Made by a program: the position numbers and the translations under genes
Shown: piece by piece, positions 23,438 to 31,730 of the stretch
Position numbering within the stretch: the stretch's first letter is position 1
How the letters are laid out: every line of letters begins with the position of its first letter
Notes under the pieces: model-generated
The model's input: the letters and a program-made list of their open reading frames with translations, nothing else
What the model was told of the DNA's origin: nothing
Databases searched by the model: none
NCBI GenBank assembly: GCA_963695645.1
Contig: CAVOHC010000017.1
Location: 124,001 to 188,000 of the forward strand
Length of the DNA: 64,000 nt
Reading direction: 5' to 3'
DNA from: DATBGO01 sp963695645
Lineage (GTDB): Bacteria; Actinomycetota; Actinomycetes; Streptosporangiales; Streptosporangiaceae

Positions 23438-25138
23438 ATGACGCGCCTACCCCGCTCCCCTGTCGCTGCAGTCGGCCGCTGGGTTCGCTCGGTCGGGCCG
23501 GAGCGGGCGCATCTGCGCGCGGATATCGTGGCGGGGCTGCCTGGCGCGATCAGCAGCGTGCCGGACGGGATGGCGGCCGCGGTCTTGGCCGGCGTCAACC
23601 CAGTGCAGGGACTGTATGCGAGCTTCGCGGGGCCTATCGCGGGCGGGCTCAGCTCTAATACCCGGCTGATGGTCATCACGACGACATCCGCAGCCGCGCT
23701 GGCCGCGGGCTCCGCCCTGCAGGGGGTGACCCCGGCCCAGCGGCCAGCGGCAGTCCCGCTGCTGGTGATCCTGGTCGGCGTGGTGCTGGTCGCGGCCGGG
23801 CTCATCCGGCTCGGCCGGTATACGCGGTTCGTCTCCTACTCGGTGATGATCGGCTTCCTCACCGGGATCTCGGTCAACATCGTGTGCGGTCAGATCCCCG
23901 ACCTGACTGGCGCGCCGGCCCGTGGCGCCTTCCCCCTGGCCAAGGCCGTCAACGTGCTCGTCCATCCGGGCCGCATCGATCTGGCGTCGCTGCTCACCGG
24001 GCTGAGCGCGCTGGCGATCCTGGTGGTGCTGGCGCAAACTCGCCTCGCCGTGGTCAGCGCGCTGATCGCGCTGCTGATTCCTACCGTGGTAGTCGTGCTG
24101 GCCGGCGCGCAGAGCGTGGCCAGGGTAGGGGACCAGGGGGATATCCCGCAGGGCGTCCCGCTCCCCCAGCTCCCGGACTTCAGGCTGCTGTCGTTCAGCC
24201 TGGTCACGGGCGCGCTCGCGATCGCGGCCATCGTCTTGGTCCAAGGCGCGGGGGTCGCCGAAGCCGCGCCAAACCCCGCCGGCGCCCAGCCGAATCCGAA
24301 CCAGGACATCATCGCGCAGGGGGCAGGCAACCTTGCGGCGGGTTTCTTCCGTGGCATCGCGGTGGGCGGCTCTGTGGGCCATACCGCGCTGAATGTGACC
24401 GTGGGCGGCCGGACCCGGTGGGCAGCGATCTGGTCTGGCATCTGGATGCTGGTGATCCTAGCCATCTTCTCCGGGCTGGTGGCGAAGATCGCGGTTCCGA
24501 CTCTCGGCGCCATACTCATCTTCGCGGCGATCGGCTCGCTGCGCCCGGGGGAGGTCGCCTCCATTCTGCGCACCGGGCACATCTCGCAGGTCGCCGTCAT
24601 CACGACGTTCGCCGCCACGCTGTTCCTGCCGGTCGCCGCGGCTGTCGGCATCGGGGTGGCCCTGTCGTTGCTGCTGCAGCTCAACCAGGAAGCCATGGAC
24701 CTCACCGTGGTCGAACTCGTGCCACGCGACGACGGGCGCTTCGAGGAGCGGCCGCCGCCGCCGACCCTGACCAGCAGGCACGTCACGATCCTGGATGTTT
24801 ACGGCAGCCTGCTCTACGCCGGTTCCCGCACCCTGGCCGCTCATCTGCCCGACCCGGCCGGGGCTCAGTCACCGGTCGTGGTGCTGCGGCTAAGACGCCG
24901 CACCTCGCTGGGAGCTACCTTCGTGAAGGTCGTCGCCGACTACGCAGACCGGCTCGCCGAATCCGATGGCCGGCTTTACCTCAGCGGCCTGGAGAAGGAC
25001 CTCACTGATGAACTGCGCCGCACCGGGCACCTCGACGGACCGGTGCGCGCGTTCGAGGCTACCCCGATCGTCGGCGAGTCGACCGAGAAGGCCTACCTGG
25101 ACGCCGAGGCCTGGCTGGTCAAGAGGCACGACGGATGA
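23438..25138 (+). CDS. SulP family anion transporter with STAS domain
   Basis: The 566-residue protein has the SulP core: AGLPGAISSVPDGMAAAVLA in the first half, then GLYASFAGPIAGGLSSNTRL and further helices totalling about 11-12. A C-terminal STAS domain (~445-555; HVTILDVYGSLLYAGSRTL) is cytoplasmic. SulP proteins carry sulfate, bicarbonate or dicarboxylates. Neighbouring sulfatase and FGE genes favour sulfate here, as inference. A long loop, GVAEAAPNPAGAQPNPNQDI, interrupts the middle of the transport domain, which is where SulP proteins carry a conserved segment. ATG 23438 has no strong ribosome-binding site. Confidence 0.85.
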   Translation: MTRLPRSPVAAVGRWVRSVGPERAHLRADIVAGLPGAISSVPDGMAAAVLAGVNPVQGLYASFAGPIAGGLSSNTRLMVITTTSAAALAAGSALQGVTPAQRPAAVPLLVILVGVVLVAAGLIRLGRYTRFVSYSVMIGFLTGISVNIVCGQIPDLTGAPARGAFPLAKAVNVLVHPGRIDLASLLTGLSALAILVVLAQTRLAVVSALIALLIPTVVVVLAGAQSVARVGDQGDIPQGVPLPQLPDFRLLSFSLVTGALAIAAIVLVQGAGVAEAAPNPAGAQPNPNQDIIAQGAGNLAAGFFRGIAVGGSVGHTALNVTVGGRTRWAAIWSGIWMLVILAIFSGLVAKIAVPTLGAILIFAAIGSLRPGEVASILRTGHISQVAVITTFAATLFLPVAAAVGIGVALSLLLQLNQEAMDLTVVELVPRDDGRFEERPPPPTLTSRHVTILDVYGSLLYAGSRTLAAHLPDPAGAQSPVVVLRLRRRTSLGATFVKVVADYADRLAESDGRLYLSGLEKDLTDELRRTGHLDGPVRAFEATPIVGESTEKAYLDAEAWLVKRHDG

Positions 25139-25293
25139 GCCTGGCTCGGGCAGCAGGTGCCCGGCCAGGCTCGCGCTTAAGCAGTTACCTGCGGGAGACG
25201 CGCCGGGCGGTACGCCGTCCAGTGCGCCGGGCTACTCTGCGTGCTCCGAACATGTTTGTCCTCTCCGGATAGTGGGATGAGCGGCCGAAGCAG

Positions 25294-25842
25294 TCAGCTT
25301 GCAGCAGCCGCCGTTTCCAGGTCGTGCAGTTCCTGTGCTTCCTCCGCCGATACTAGCCCGATCGCCACGAGGTCGAGCGGGCTGATGAAGCCGTCGCTGA
25401 TGCGGAAGCCCCCGGCGCGGATAAGCGCGTCGCGAAGCGGCACCGCCCAGTGGTGCTCGATCAGGACGAGCGCCGCCGCGGAGTCGTTCGGGATGTCGTC
25501 GAGCACATCCCAGCCTTCCTGCTCGGTGAACACGTGCACGCCGCCCTCGGCGGCTGCCTCCTCTGCACCCGCGATCGCGCCTGCCTCCGCACCCTCCTCG
25601 CCCTCGACGCCAAGGCCGATCAGGGCGCCAATCTTGCTGCCGAGCTCGATCGCTTCCTGCTCAGTGAGATTGCTGAGGTGCTCCACCTCTAGCTCGCCGT
25701 CGGCGTCCTTGTAGACGGCCAGCGAGTCGATCACGCGCACCGTATCGCTTTCACGGAGCCGCTCAAGCTCGGCGATGATCTCACCGTGGAAGTCTGGGTG
25801 ATTGAACCCCAGGACGAGAAGCTGCACGGGCCCGATTGCCAT
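25294..25842 (-). CDS. DUF6325/DUF1269-like small stress protein
   Basis: From ATG 25842 the protein has 182 residues. It starts MAIGPVQLLVLGFNHPDFHG and contains DTVRVIDSLAVYKDADGELE, the hallmark of the DUF1269/DUF6325 group. An acidic Gly/Ala/Glu-rich middle section is followed by DSAAALVLIEHHWAVPLRDAL, and the C-terminus has a SHOCT-like ISPLDLVAIGLVSAEEAQEL. It has no membrane helix and is probably cytoplasmic or peripheral; function unknown. An exact operator palindrome lies 152 bp upstream. The upstream ATG at 25890 would add Arg-rich codons and is less likely. Confidence 0.75.
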   Translation of the reverse strand: MAIGPVQLLVLGFNHPDFHGEIIAELERLRESDTVRVIDSLAVYKDADGELEVEHLSNLTEQEAIELGSKIGALIGLGVEGEEGAEAGAIAGAEEAAAEGGVHVFTEQEGWDVLDDIPNDSAAALVLIEHHWAVPLRDALIRAGGFRISDGFISPLDLVAIGLVSAEEAQELHDLETAAAAS

Positions 25843-25994
25843 GTTCCTGCCTCTTTCGCGCGGGCCGCCGGTCTGCCTTCGGCCGAACACCCGTCAGCAG
25901 GGCAGCCGGAGACCGATCAGCCGATGTGATCCGGTTAATGATCCGATCTGGACCTTTACTCCGGTAGCATCCGTCCGGATCGGACGGTGCCGCA

Positions 25995-26011
25995 TCACCC
26001 GCTGAGGGTGA
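25995..26011 (-). promoter_or_regulatory. TCAYCC-N5-GGRTGA operator, site 8
   Basis: TCACCC-GCTGA-GGGTGA, an exact match; the symmetry extends to GCATCACCC/GGGTGATGC. It lies 152 bp before the DUF6325-like gene. The gene to the right ends 101 bp away, so this operator can only serve the minus-strand gene. Confidence 0.75.
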
Positions 26012-26111
26012 TGCGGCCCGGCAGTTTTGCATGCCGGCCACGCTCAATGCTGGATCAGCTGGATTACTCCGACCTCGGACAGCCCGTCGAGGACGAGAAG
26101 CACCGGCACGC

Positions 26112-27104
26112 TCAGCCCGCTGCCGGGCGCGGCGCCTCGCCAGCTGGCCGGTCGTCGCCTGCGGCTCGCTGACGCCCGGAGAACTTGGCGGTCATCTTGA
26201 CCGCCTTGACCGCGCCGGTGGCGCCTGCCTGCAAGGTCAGTCCGACGGCGATCAGGACACAGCCAAGGATGAACAGCGTGTGTGACGAGAGCATGACCAG
26301 CCCGACGCGGCCGAGGACGTAGGGAGGGGTGCACACCACCGCTCCGATTGCGCCGCCCACCGCGGTCGCGGCGAGCTTGTCACGTTTCGAGTAGGTGGTC
26401 TTCACGCCGATGAGCCGGGCCGGGACGGCGACATAGCAGACCATCATCACGCCGATGACGATGCCCAGTGACAGCCCGAACCACGGCCGCCCCCAGCGGG
26501 CGACGACCACGGTCGACAGGCCCAGGCAGATGCCCACCGCGAGGCCCCATGCCAGCACGACCCTCAGGTGCGACCGGGCCTGCTTGAACGCGGGCCGGAT
26601 CATCGGGCCGCCTGCACCGGTGATCGCGAAAGCGAACACGGCGTTCAGGAAAAAACTCGCCGCCGTGACAGCGGCAACGGCCAGCACCAGCGGGATCACG
26701 ACCGGCCCGGTCAGTACATGGAACGACTTCCCGTGCAGCGCATGTCCTTTCAGGTCGATCATGGCGGCCCATATCCACATCGCCGGCAGCACCTGGACCA
26801 GGGTCAGCCGCCAATTCGTGAACAGCAGCTTCACTCCCTCGAACAGCATGCCAAACGCACCGACGGCAAGAGCGAGGGGAGCAAGCCAGCGCCGGGAACG
26901 GCTGAGCCGCAGAACCCCCTCTTCTACGGCCGCATAATCACTGTCCCGGACCGCCCGGCTCAGCCGCTCGACCCGGGCGCGCCTCGCAGCCCGCCGCGAT
27001 CTGCGGGCCTCGCCGCCGGTCGCGGGCGCCCCGGCCGCGCCGGAAGCATCTCCATCAGCTGGCAACGCGGCCGGCAGTTCCGGTGCGTTGCCTTCGATTG
27101 TCAC
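26112..27104 (-). CDS. Multi-pass membrane protein, unknown function
   Basis: From GTG 27104 the protein has 330 residues. An acidic/Ala-rich N-terminus (VTIEGNAPELPAALPADGD) precedes a basic stretch, and six to seven hydrophobic helices run from ~70 to ~300 (for example WLAPLALAVGAFGMLFEGVK and VVIPLVLAVAAVTAASFFLN). The C-terminal tail is basic. No family was recognised. The frame is open to 27428, but that part is Cys/Arg-rich and overlaps the divergent promoter region and the DUF2252 start. It is divergent from DUF2252, with operator site 9 midway. Confidence 0.6.
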   Translation of the reverse strand: MTIEGNAPELPAALPADGDASGAAGAPATGGEARRSRRAARRARVERLSRAVRDSDYAAVEEGVLRLSRSRRWLAPLALAVGAFGMLFEGVKLLFTNWRLTLVQVLPAMWIWAAMIDLKGHALHGKSFHVLTGPVVIPLVLAVAAVTAASFFLNAVFAFAITGAGGPMIRPAFKQARSHLRVVLAWGLAVGICLGLSTVVVARWGRPWFGLSLGIVIGVMMVCYVAVPARLIGVKTTYSKRDKLAATAVGGAIGAVVCTPPYVLGRVGLVMLSSHTLFILGCVLIAVGLTLQAGATGAVKAVKMTAKFSGRQRAAGDDRPAGEAPRPAAG

Positions 27105-27240
27105 CGGGGGGTACCCCTCTGCGAGGGTCGTGTCGTGCGCTGAGCGGATGCGTGCCCGGCCGACAGGGGGCGCGAGCCGCCATTGGCAGCTGGCGCCACC
27201 TGCGCCATCCATGCCCTTTGAGGATAACCCCGACCAAACG

Positions 27241-27277
27241 GCTGCCTGCCTCACCCCGCGTGGGTGAGGCAGGCAGC
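27241..27277. promoter_or_regulatory. Extended operator, site 9, a 37-bp perfect palindrome
   Basis: The core TCACCC-CGCGT-GGGTGA (27251-27267) is flanked by a perfect extension: the arms GCTGCCTGCCTCACCC and GGGTGAGGCAGGCAGC are 16 bp each around a 5-base centre. It lies almost exactly midway between the divergent membrane protein (146 bp) and DUF2252 (145 bp) genes. A minus-strand TTATCC follows at about 23 bp. Confidence 0.75.
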
Positions 27278-27412
27278 CGGCGCGTGCGGAATCGTGGCTC
27301 GTGCGGCATGCCTCGCCCGCGCCCTGCGGAAACGGCAGGCAGCCTGCGGAAACGGCCGGCAGCGATTGGGTGCGGGCGCCCCGGTGGCGCGCCGGACAGG
27401 GAGGGGCCGACG

Positions 27413-28873
27413 ATGAGCGTGCGGACATCTGAGGTTCCGCCCCGGGGTACGGGTCGGTACCAGCTCGATTCCGGGGTGGGACGGCTCACCCCGGCGGAGC
27501 GCGCGGCCCGCGGCAAGGCGGCACGGGCTGTAGTGCCACGTGACGGTCACGCGGTATTCGACCCGCCGCCGGACCGGCCCGACCCGATCGGATTGTTGGA
27601 AGAGCAGGCGAAGGCGCGGCTGCCCGAGCTGGTACCGGTACGGCGGGGCCGGATGATGGTGTCCCCGTTCACCTTCTACCGCGGCGCGGCGCTGCCGATG
27701 GCCAGCGACCTGGCCAGCACGCCGGTGTCCGGGCTGGCCGTCCAGGCGTGCGGCGACGCGCACCTGTCCAACTTCGGCATCTTCGGCTCCGCCGAGCGCC
27801 GCCTGATATTCGACGTCAACGACTTCGACGAGACGCTGCCCGGCCCCTGGGAATGGGACGTCAAGCGGCTGGCGGCCAGCCTGGAAGTCGCCGCCCGCGG
27901 CGACGGGTTCCCGGCCAAGCAGCGCCGCGAGATCGTCACGGCCGCGGTCGCCCGCTACCGGCAGGCGATGCGCCAGTTCGCCGGGATGACCAACCTGGAT
28001 GTCTGGTACGCGCACGCGGACGTGGACCAGCTGCGGGCGCAGTTCGTATCCCAGCTCCAGCCGCGCCAGCGCAAGAATGTCGACAAAGGCCTGGCCAAGG
28101 CCCGGACCAGGGACAGCATGCAGGAAGTAGCCAAGCTGACCCGGGTCGTGGACGGCAGGCCGCGGATCATCTCCGACCCGCCGCTGCTGGTTCCGGTCGA
28201 CGAGCTGCTGCCCAAGGAGACGGACCGGACGGCTATGGAGGAGCAATTCGGCGGCCTCATCGCTAAGTACCGGCGCACGCTGGAAACTGACCGCAGGTTC
28301 CTGCTCGAGCAATTCGAGTTCTGCGACATGGCCCGGAAGGTGGTCGGCGTCGGCAGCGTCGGCACGCGCTGCTGGATCATCCTGATGCTCGGCCGTGACG
28401 ACGCTGATCCGCTGTTCCTGCAGGTGAAGGAGGCCGAGGCGTCGGTCCTCAGCCGGTTCGTCGGTGCCAGCAAGTTCGCTAACCAGGGCCAGCGGGTGGT
28501 CGCGGGCCAGCGGCTGATGCAGGCATCCAGCGACATCTTCCTGGGCTGGCAGCGGATCGAGGCCGGCCTCGACGGCCGGTCCCGCGACTTCTATGTCCGC
28601 CAGTTGCGGGACTGGAAGTTCTCGGTCGACATCGAGAACATCCTGCCCGCCGGCATGCGGCTGTACGGGGAACTCTGCGGCTGGACGCTGGCCCGGGCCC
28701 ATGCCCGCTCCGGGGACCGGATCGCCATCGCCGCCTACCTCGGCGGCTCCGACGTCTTCGACCGTGCCATCGCCCAATTCGCCGTCGCCTACGCCGACCA
28801 GAACGAGCGCGACCACCAGGCTCTCGTCGACGCTGTCGCCTCGGGACGGCTCACCGCCGAGCGCGACCTGTGA
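27413..28873 (+). CDS. DUF2252 family protein
   Basis: From ATG 27413 the protein has 486 residues. The DUF2252 core is clear: FTFYRGAALPMASDLA, CGDAHLSNFGIFGSAERRL, then FDVNDFDETLPGPWEWDVKR, and further on ILMLGRDDADPLFLQVKEAE. The HLSNFG and DFDE elements recall the catalytic and metal-binding loops of the protein-kinase/aminoglycoside-phosphotransferase fold, so a phosphotransferase activity is possible; none is proven to my knowledge. GGAGGGG lies before the start. Upstream codons in frame belong to the promoter region. Confidence 0.85.
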   Translation: MSVRTSEVPPRGTGRYQLDSGVGRLTPAERAARGKAARAVVPRDGHAVFDPPPDRPDPIGLLEEQAKARLPELVPVRRGRMMVSPFTFYRGAALPMASDLASTPVSGLAVQACGDAHLSNFGIFGSAERRLIFDVNDFDETLPGPWEWDVKRLAASLEVAARGDGFPAKQRREIVTAAVARYRQAMRQFAGMTNLDVWYAHADVDQLRAQFVSQLQPRQRKNVDKGLAKARTRDSMQEVAKLTRVVDGRPRIISDPPLLVPVDELLPKETDRTAMEEQFGGLIAKYRRTLETDRRFLLEQFEFCDMARKVVGVGSVGTRCWIILMLGRDDADPLFLQVKEAEASVLSRFVGASKFANQGQRVVAGQRLMQASSDIFLGWQRIEAGLDGRSRDFYVRQLRDWKFSVDIENILPAGMRLYGELCGWTLARAHARSGDRIAIAAYLGGSDVFDRAIAQFAVAYADQNERDHQALVDAVASGRLTAERDL

Positions 28874-29105
28874 AATCCGGGCTGGCCCGGACCGGCGCGG
28901 TCCGCCGCCCTGAGCGGCTCCGGTAGCCGGAGATATTCCTGCTGGTTGGCTTCTGGCTGCCAGGAAAGAGCAGCTACCTGCTGGTCACCTGACAATGTCG
29001 AGTTCTGCACTAGGCCGCCCGCGCGCGAGCCGCGGGCGGCCCCTGGCAGGCGAACCTCCGCCGGCCAGATCGGCATCATGGGCGGTCAGCTCGCCCGCCG
29101 GGCAA

Positions 29106-29122
29106 TCATCCCGTTCAGGTGA
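29106..29122 (+). promoter_or_regulatory. TCAYCC-N5-GGRTGA operator, site 10, with -10 TATAAC
   Basis: TCATCC-CGTTC-AGGTGA has one mismatch. TATAAC at 29142-29147, 19 bp later, is one of the best -10 hexamers in the window. The GTG start of the ClC gene follows 43 bp after it. Confidence 0.65.
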
Positions 29123-29189
29123 TGTTTGCGGGAATGTGCCGTATAACGATTGGTTTGAAGCTCGCTTGAAGAACCCGGGGAGGACGCAG

Positions 29190-30548
29190 GTGACGACGCC
29201 GCCTGATCCGCTTGCGCTCCTGCGGTCCCGGAGTTACCTCGCGCTACTGATCCTCGCCGCCATCGTCGGCGTGCCCATTTCCGCGGCTGCCTACTTCTTT
29301 CTCGCGCTGGTCTCCAAGCTGCAGGTATGGATCTTCACAGATCTTCCCAAGGGGCTGGGCTTCCATGGGGAGCCGCTGTGGTGGCCGATTCCGCCGCTGG
29401 TGCTGGCCGGGCTGCTGGTCGCTCTCACCATCAGGTACCTGCCCGGCAAGGGCGGCCACTCACCGGCCGAGGGGTTCAAGGTGGGCGCAGGCCCTCCCGC
29501 GCCGATCGAGCTTCCCGGCGTCCTGCTCGCGGCATTCGCGACCTTGAGCCTCGGCGTGGTGCTCGGACCCGAGGCGCCCATGATCGCCCTCGGTGGCGGC
29601 CTCGGCGTCCTTGCGGTCCGCCTCGTCAAGAGGGATGCTCCGCCGAGGACCAGCACCGTGGTGGCCGCGGCGGGGAGTTTCGCCGCCATCAGCACGCTGC
29701 TTGGCTCGCCCCTGCTCGGGGCGTTCCTGCTGATGGAGGCCTCCGGGCTGGGCGGGGCGATGCTGGAGCTTGTGCTGGTGCCTGGCCTGCTGGCGGCCGG
29801 CGTCGGTTCGCTGGTGTTCATCGGCCTGGACGCCTGGACCGGGCTCGGCACGTTTTCGCTGGCGATTCCCAATCTTCCCCACGTCGGGTCGCCAACGGTT
29901 GCTGAATTCCTGTGGGCGCTGGCGATCGGGCTGATGGCCACGCTGCTCGGCTCCGGGATCCGATGGCTCGGGCTGTTCCTGCGGCCCCATGTCGAGCGGC
30001 GGATGCTGCTGGCCACGCCAGTGGCCGGACTGGCCGTCGCGGGACTTGCGATCGCGTTCGCCGCGGCCACCGGGAAGGGCTCCTCCGAGGTGCTGTTCTC
30101 CGGGCAGTCCGCGCTGGGCCCGTTCGTCAGCCAGAGCGCCACCTATACCGTGGGAGCGCTGCTGCTGCTCATAATCTGCAAGGGGCTCGCCTACGGCGTG
30201 TCGCTGAGCGGCTTCCGCGGCGGTCCTACCTTCCCGGCCATGTTCATCGGGGCGGTAGGTGGCGTGGCGTTGTCGCACTTGCCGGGGCTGCCGCTGGTTG
30301 ACGGCGTCGCCATGGGCATCGGCGCGATGACCGTGGTGATGCTCAGGCTCCCGCTCACCTCCGTCTTGCTCGCCACCCTGTTGCTGGCGTCAGACGGGCT
30401 GGCCGTCATGCCGCTGGCGATCGTGGCGGTCGTCGTGGCATATGTGGCCTCGGCGAGGCTGGCCCCGGCCCCGGCGCCAGCCCATGGCACACCGCCTGCT
30501 GCCGAGCCGGCTTCGCCGCCGAACCCGGTCTCCGGACCCGGCAGGTGA
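29190..30548 (+). CDS. ClC family chloride channel/transporter
   Basis: From GTG 29190 (GGGGAGGA just upstream) the protein has 452 residues and about 10-12 helices. ClC selectivity elements are recognisable: LGVVLGPEAPMIALGGGLG (the GxEGP region, here GPEAP), GSPLLGAFLLMEASGLGG and SGFRGGPTFPAMFIGA (the GxFxP region). ClC proteins move chloride, often coupled to protons, and in enteric bacteria support extreme acid resistance alongside glutamate decarboxylase. A similar partnership with the gadB gene here is inference. The C-terminus is a short Ala/Pro tail with no CBS domains. Upstream in-frame codons from 28995 cover the operator and are not coding. Confidence 0.87.
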   Translation: MTTPPDPLALLRSRSYLALLILAAIVGVPISAAAYFFLALVSKLQVWIFTDLPKGLGFHGEPLWWPIPPLVLAGLLVALTIRYLPGKGGHSPAEGFKVGAGPPAPIELPGVLLAAFATLSLGVVLGPEAPMIALGGGLGVLAVRLVKRDAPPRTSTVVAAAGSFAAISTLLGSPLLGAFLLMEASGLGGAMLELVLVPGLLAAGVGSLVFIGLDAWTGLGTFSLAIPNLPHVGSPTVAEFLWALAIGLMATLLGSGIRWLGLFLRPHVERRMLLATPVAGLAVAGLAIAFAAATGKGSSEVLFSGQSALGPFVSQSATYTVGALLLLIICKGLAYGVSLSGFRGGPTFPAMFIGAVGGVALSHLPGLPLVDGVAMGIGAMTVVMLRLPLTSVLLATLLLASDGLAVMPLAIVAVVVAYVASARLAPAPAPAHGTPPAAEPASPPNPVSGPGR

Positions 30549-30573
30549 GCCGTGACGGCTACCGCCTGAGCCG

Positions 30574-30783
30574 CTACCGCGCGCGACTGCGGCGGTAGGA
30601 CGAGCCGGGCCTGGCAGGCAGGATCGCCCCCAGCACCCACAAGATCGGGATGAAGATGCCGATCAGGCCGAGCACCCAGTGACCCTTGCGGAAGGTGATA
30701 ACGGCGACCGTGAACAGCAGGACCAGGTAAAGAACACCCAGGCCGATCGAGAGGAACCAGCTTGCTCCTGACACGTGCACCAC
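30574..30783 (-). CDS. Small two-helix membrane protein (PLDc_N-like)
   Basis: From GTG 30783 or 30780 the protein has about 69 residues with two helices: WFLSIGLGVLYLVLLFTVAV and HWVLGLIGIFIPILWVLGAI. It ends in a basic tail, PGSSYRRSRAR. The pattern resembles the short phospholipase D-like N-terminal membrane hairpin found in many small actinobacterial proteins. It lies 100 bp downstream of the DUF1269 gene on the same strand and converges on the ClC gene. The open frame to 30894 overlaps the DUF1269 gene end, so the shorter form is preferred. Confidence 0.6.
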   Translation of the reverse strand: MVHVSGASWFLSIGLGVLYLVLLFTVAVITFRKGHWVLGLIGIFIPILWVLGAILPARPGSSYRRSRAR

Positions 30784-30883
30784 GTCCGTCCGGTTAGGCC
30801 CGCCGGGGTTCCCTGCGCCCGAGGGCTGTCTGGCAACAGCGCAGCGCTCGGGCGAGACGGCCGGTCGGTACTGGCTCAGCGTG

Positions 30884-31378
30884 CTATTCGGCACTTCCGC
30901 CGTGCAAGGCGTCCTGGAGTTCCTTCTCGCCCTCCTTGGACAGGGAGGTCTTCAGCACGGTGCCGCCGTACTTGCTCAGCGCCTCAACGGCCTTGTCCGG
31001 CGTGACCTTCTCCACCATGAGGAACAGCGCGGAGGTGCCCGGCTTCAGCAGGCCGCGCACCTGATCCTGGAACTGCGCGTCAATGCCGGACTTGGTGACC
31101 TTGCCCATGAGAGCGCCAAGCCCCGCCCCGATGGCTATCCCGAAGACCGGGACGAAGAACAGCGCCCCGAACAGCAGGCCCCAGAACATCCCCCAGCTCG
31201 CCCCGCGGCCCACCAGGTGGTGGCGGGTGTGAACGTGGTAGCCGCCGTCAGCGTCCCGCACGATCACCGCGATCGCATCAGGCTCGATGATGAGGTCCCG
31301 CGCGAGCTGCCGTGCCTCATCGGCCGCAGCCTCGGCGGTGGTCGTGTCGGGGTACCCGATCGCGATCAGGTCAGACAT
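30884..31378 (-). CDS. DUF1269 family membrane protein
   Basis: From ATG 31378 the protein has 164 residues. It starts MSDLIAIGYPDTTTAEAAAD and has the DUF1269 pattern: a ferredoxin-like N-terminal part, a hydrophobic Gly-rich hairpin (WGMFWGLLFGALFFVPVFGI, ~76-95) and a C-terminal part with GTSALFLMVEKVTPDKAVEAL. Proteins of this family appear in actinobacterial stress regulons; their biochemical function is unknown. Operator site 11 lies 70 bp upstream. It is divergent from the first MalT-type LuxR gene. Confidence 0.85.
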   Translation of the reverse strand: MSDLIAIGYPDTTTAEAAADEARQLARDLIIEPDAIAVIVRDADGGYHVHTRHHLVGRGASWGMFWGLLFGALFFVPVFGIAIGAGLGALMGKVTKSGIDAQFQDQVRGLLKPGTSALFLMVEKVTPDKAVEALSKYGGTVLKTSLSKEGEKELQDALHGGSAE

Positions 31379-31448
31379 TGCCTTCTCTTTTCTCCCTATG
31401 CCGGTATACGCCACTATTCAGTCCACCAAGTCGGACGCATGCCACGCG

Positions 31449-31465
31449 CCACCCGTGACGGATGA
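31449..31465 (-). promoter_or_regulatory. TCAYCC-N5-GGRTGA operator, site 11 (one mismatch)
   Basis: CCACCC-GTGAC-GGATGA lies 70 bp before the DUF1269 gene. On the minus strand GAATAG (31419-31414) follows at 29 bp as a possible -10. It forms a pair with site 12 in the same divergent region. Confidence 0.6.
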
Positions 31466-31519
31466 TGCGGCTTCGGCGTTCTGTTGAGCGCGCCGTCGCC
31501 GCAGCCGCCGGCCGGGCCG

Positions 31520-31536
31520 CTCATCCAGCGCGGGTG
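31520..31536 (+). promoter_or_regulatory. TCAYCC-N5-GGRTGA operator, site 12
   Basis: TCATCC-AGCGC-GGGTGA, an exact match, precedes the LuxR regulator gene. GATAGA at about 31563 is a good -10, about 26 bp after it. The sites in this intergenic region face opposite genes. Confidence 0.75.
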
Positions 31537-31730
31537 ACGCCCGGGATTGACGGGCAGAGCACGATAGAGCCAGACCTCGAAACCCGGAGGTGAGCGCCGG
31601 ACCCAGGCCTGCCACGAGTACCTGCCTGCCAGGCGGCCACCGGTCGGCTGGGCATTATTGGCTGGCCTTCGATGGGGTGAGGGACCTTGGACCCTTGCCA
31701 GGCCGGACCGCTTTGCCGATCATCGAGGAA

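Noticed and set aside
25261..25290. TCTCCGGATAGTGGGATGAG as a further operator copy
   Set aside because: The halves do not form the TCAYCC-N5-GGRTGA arrangement, and it lies just after the stop of the downstream gene.
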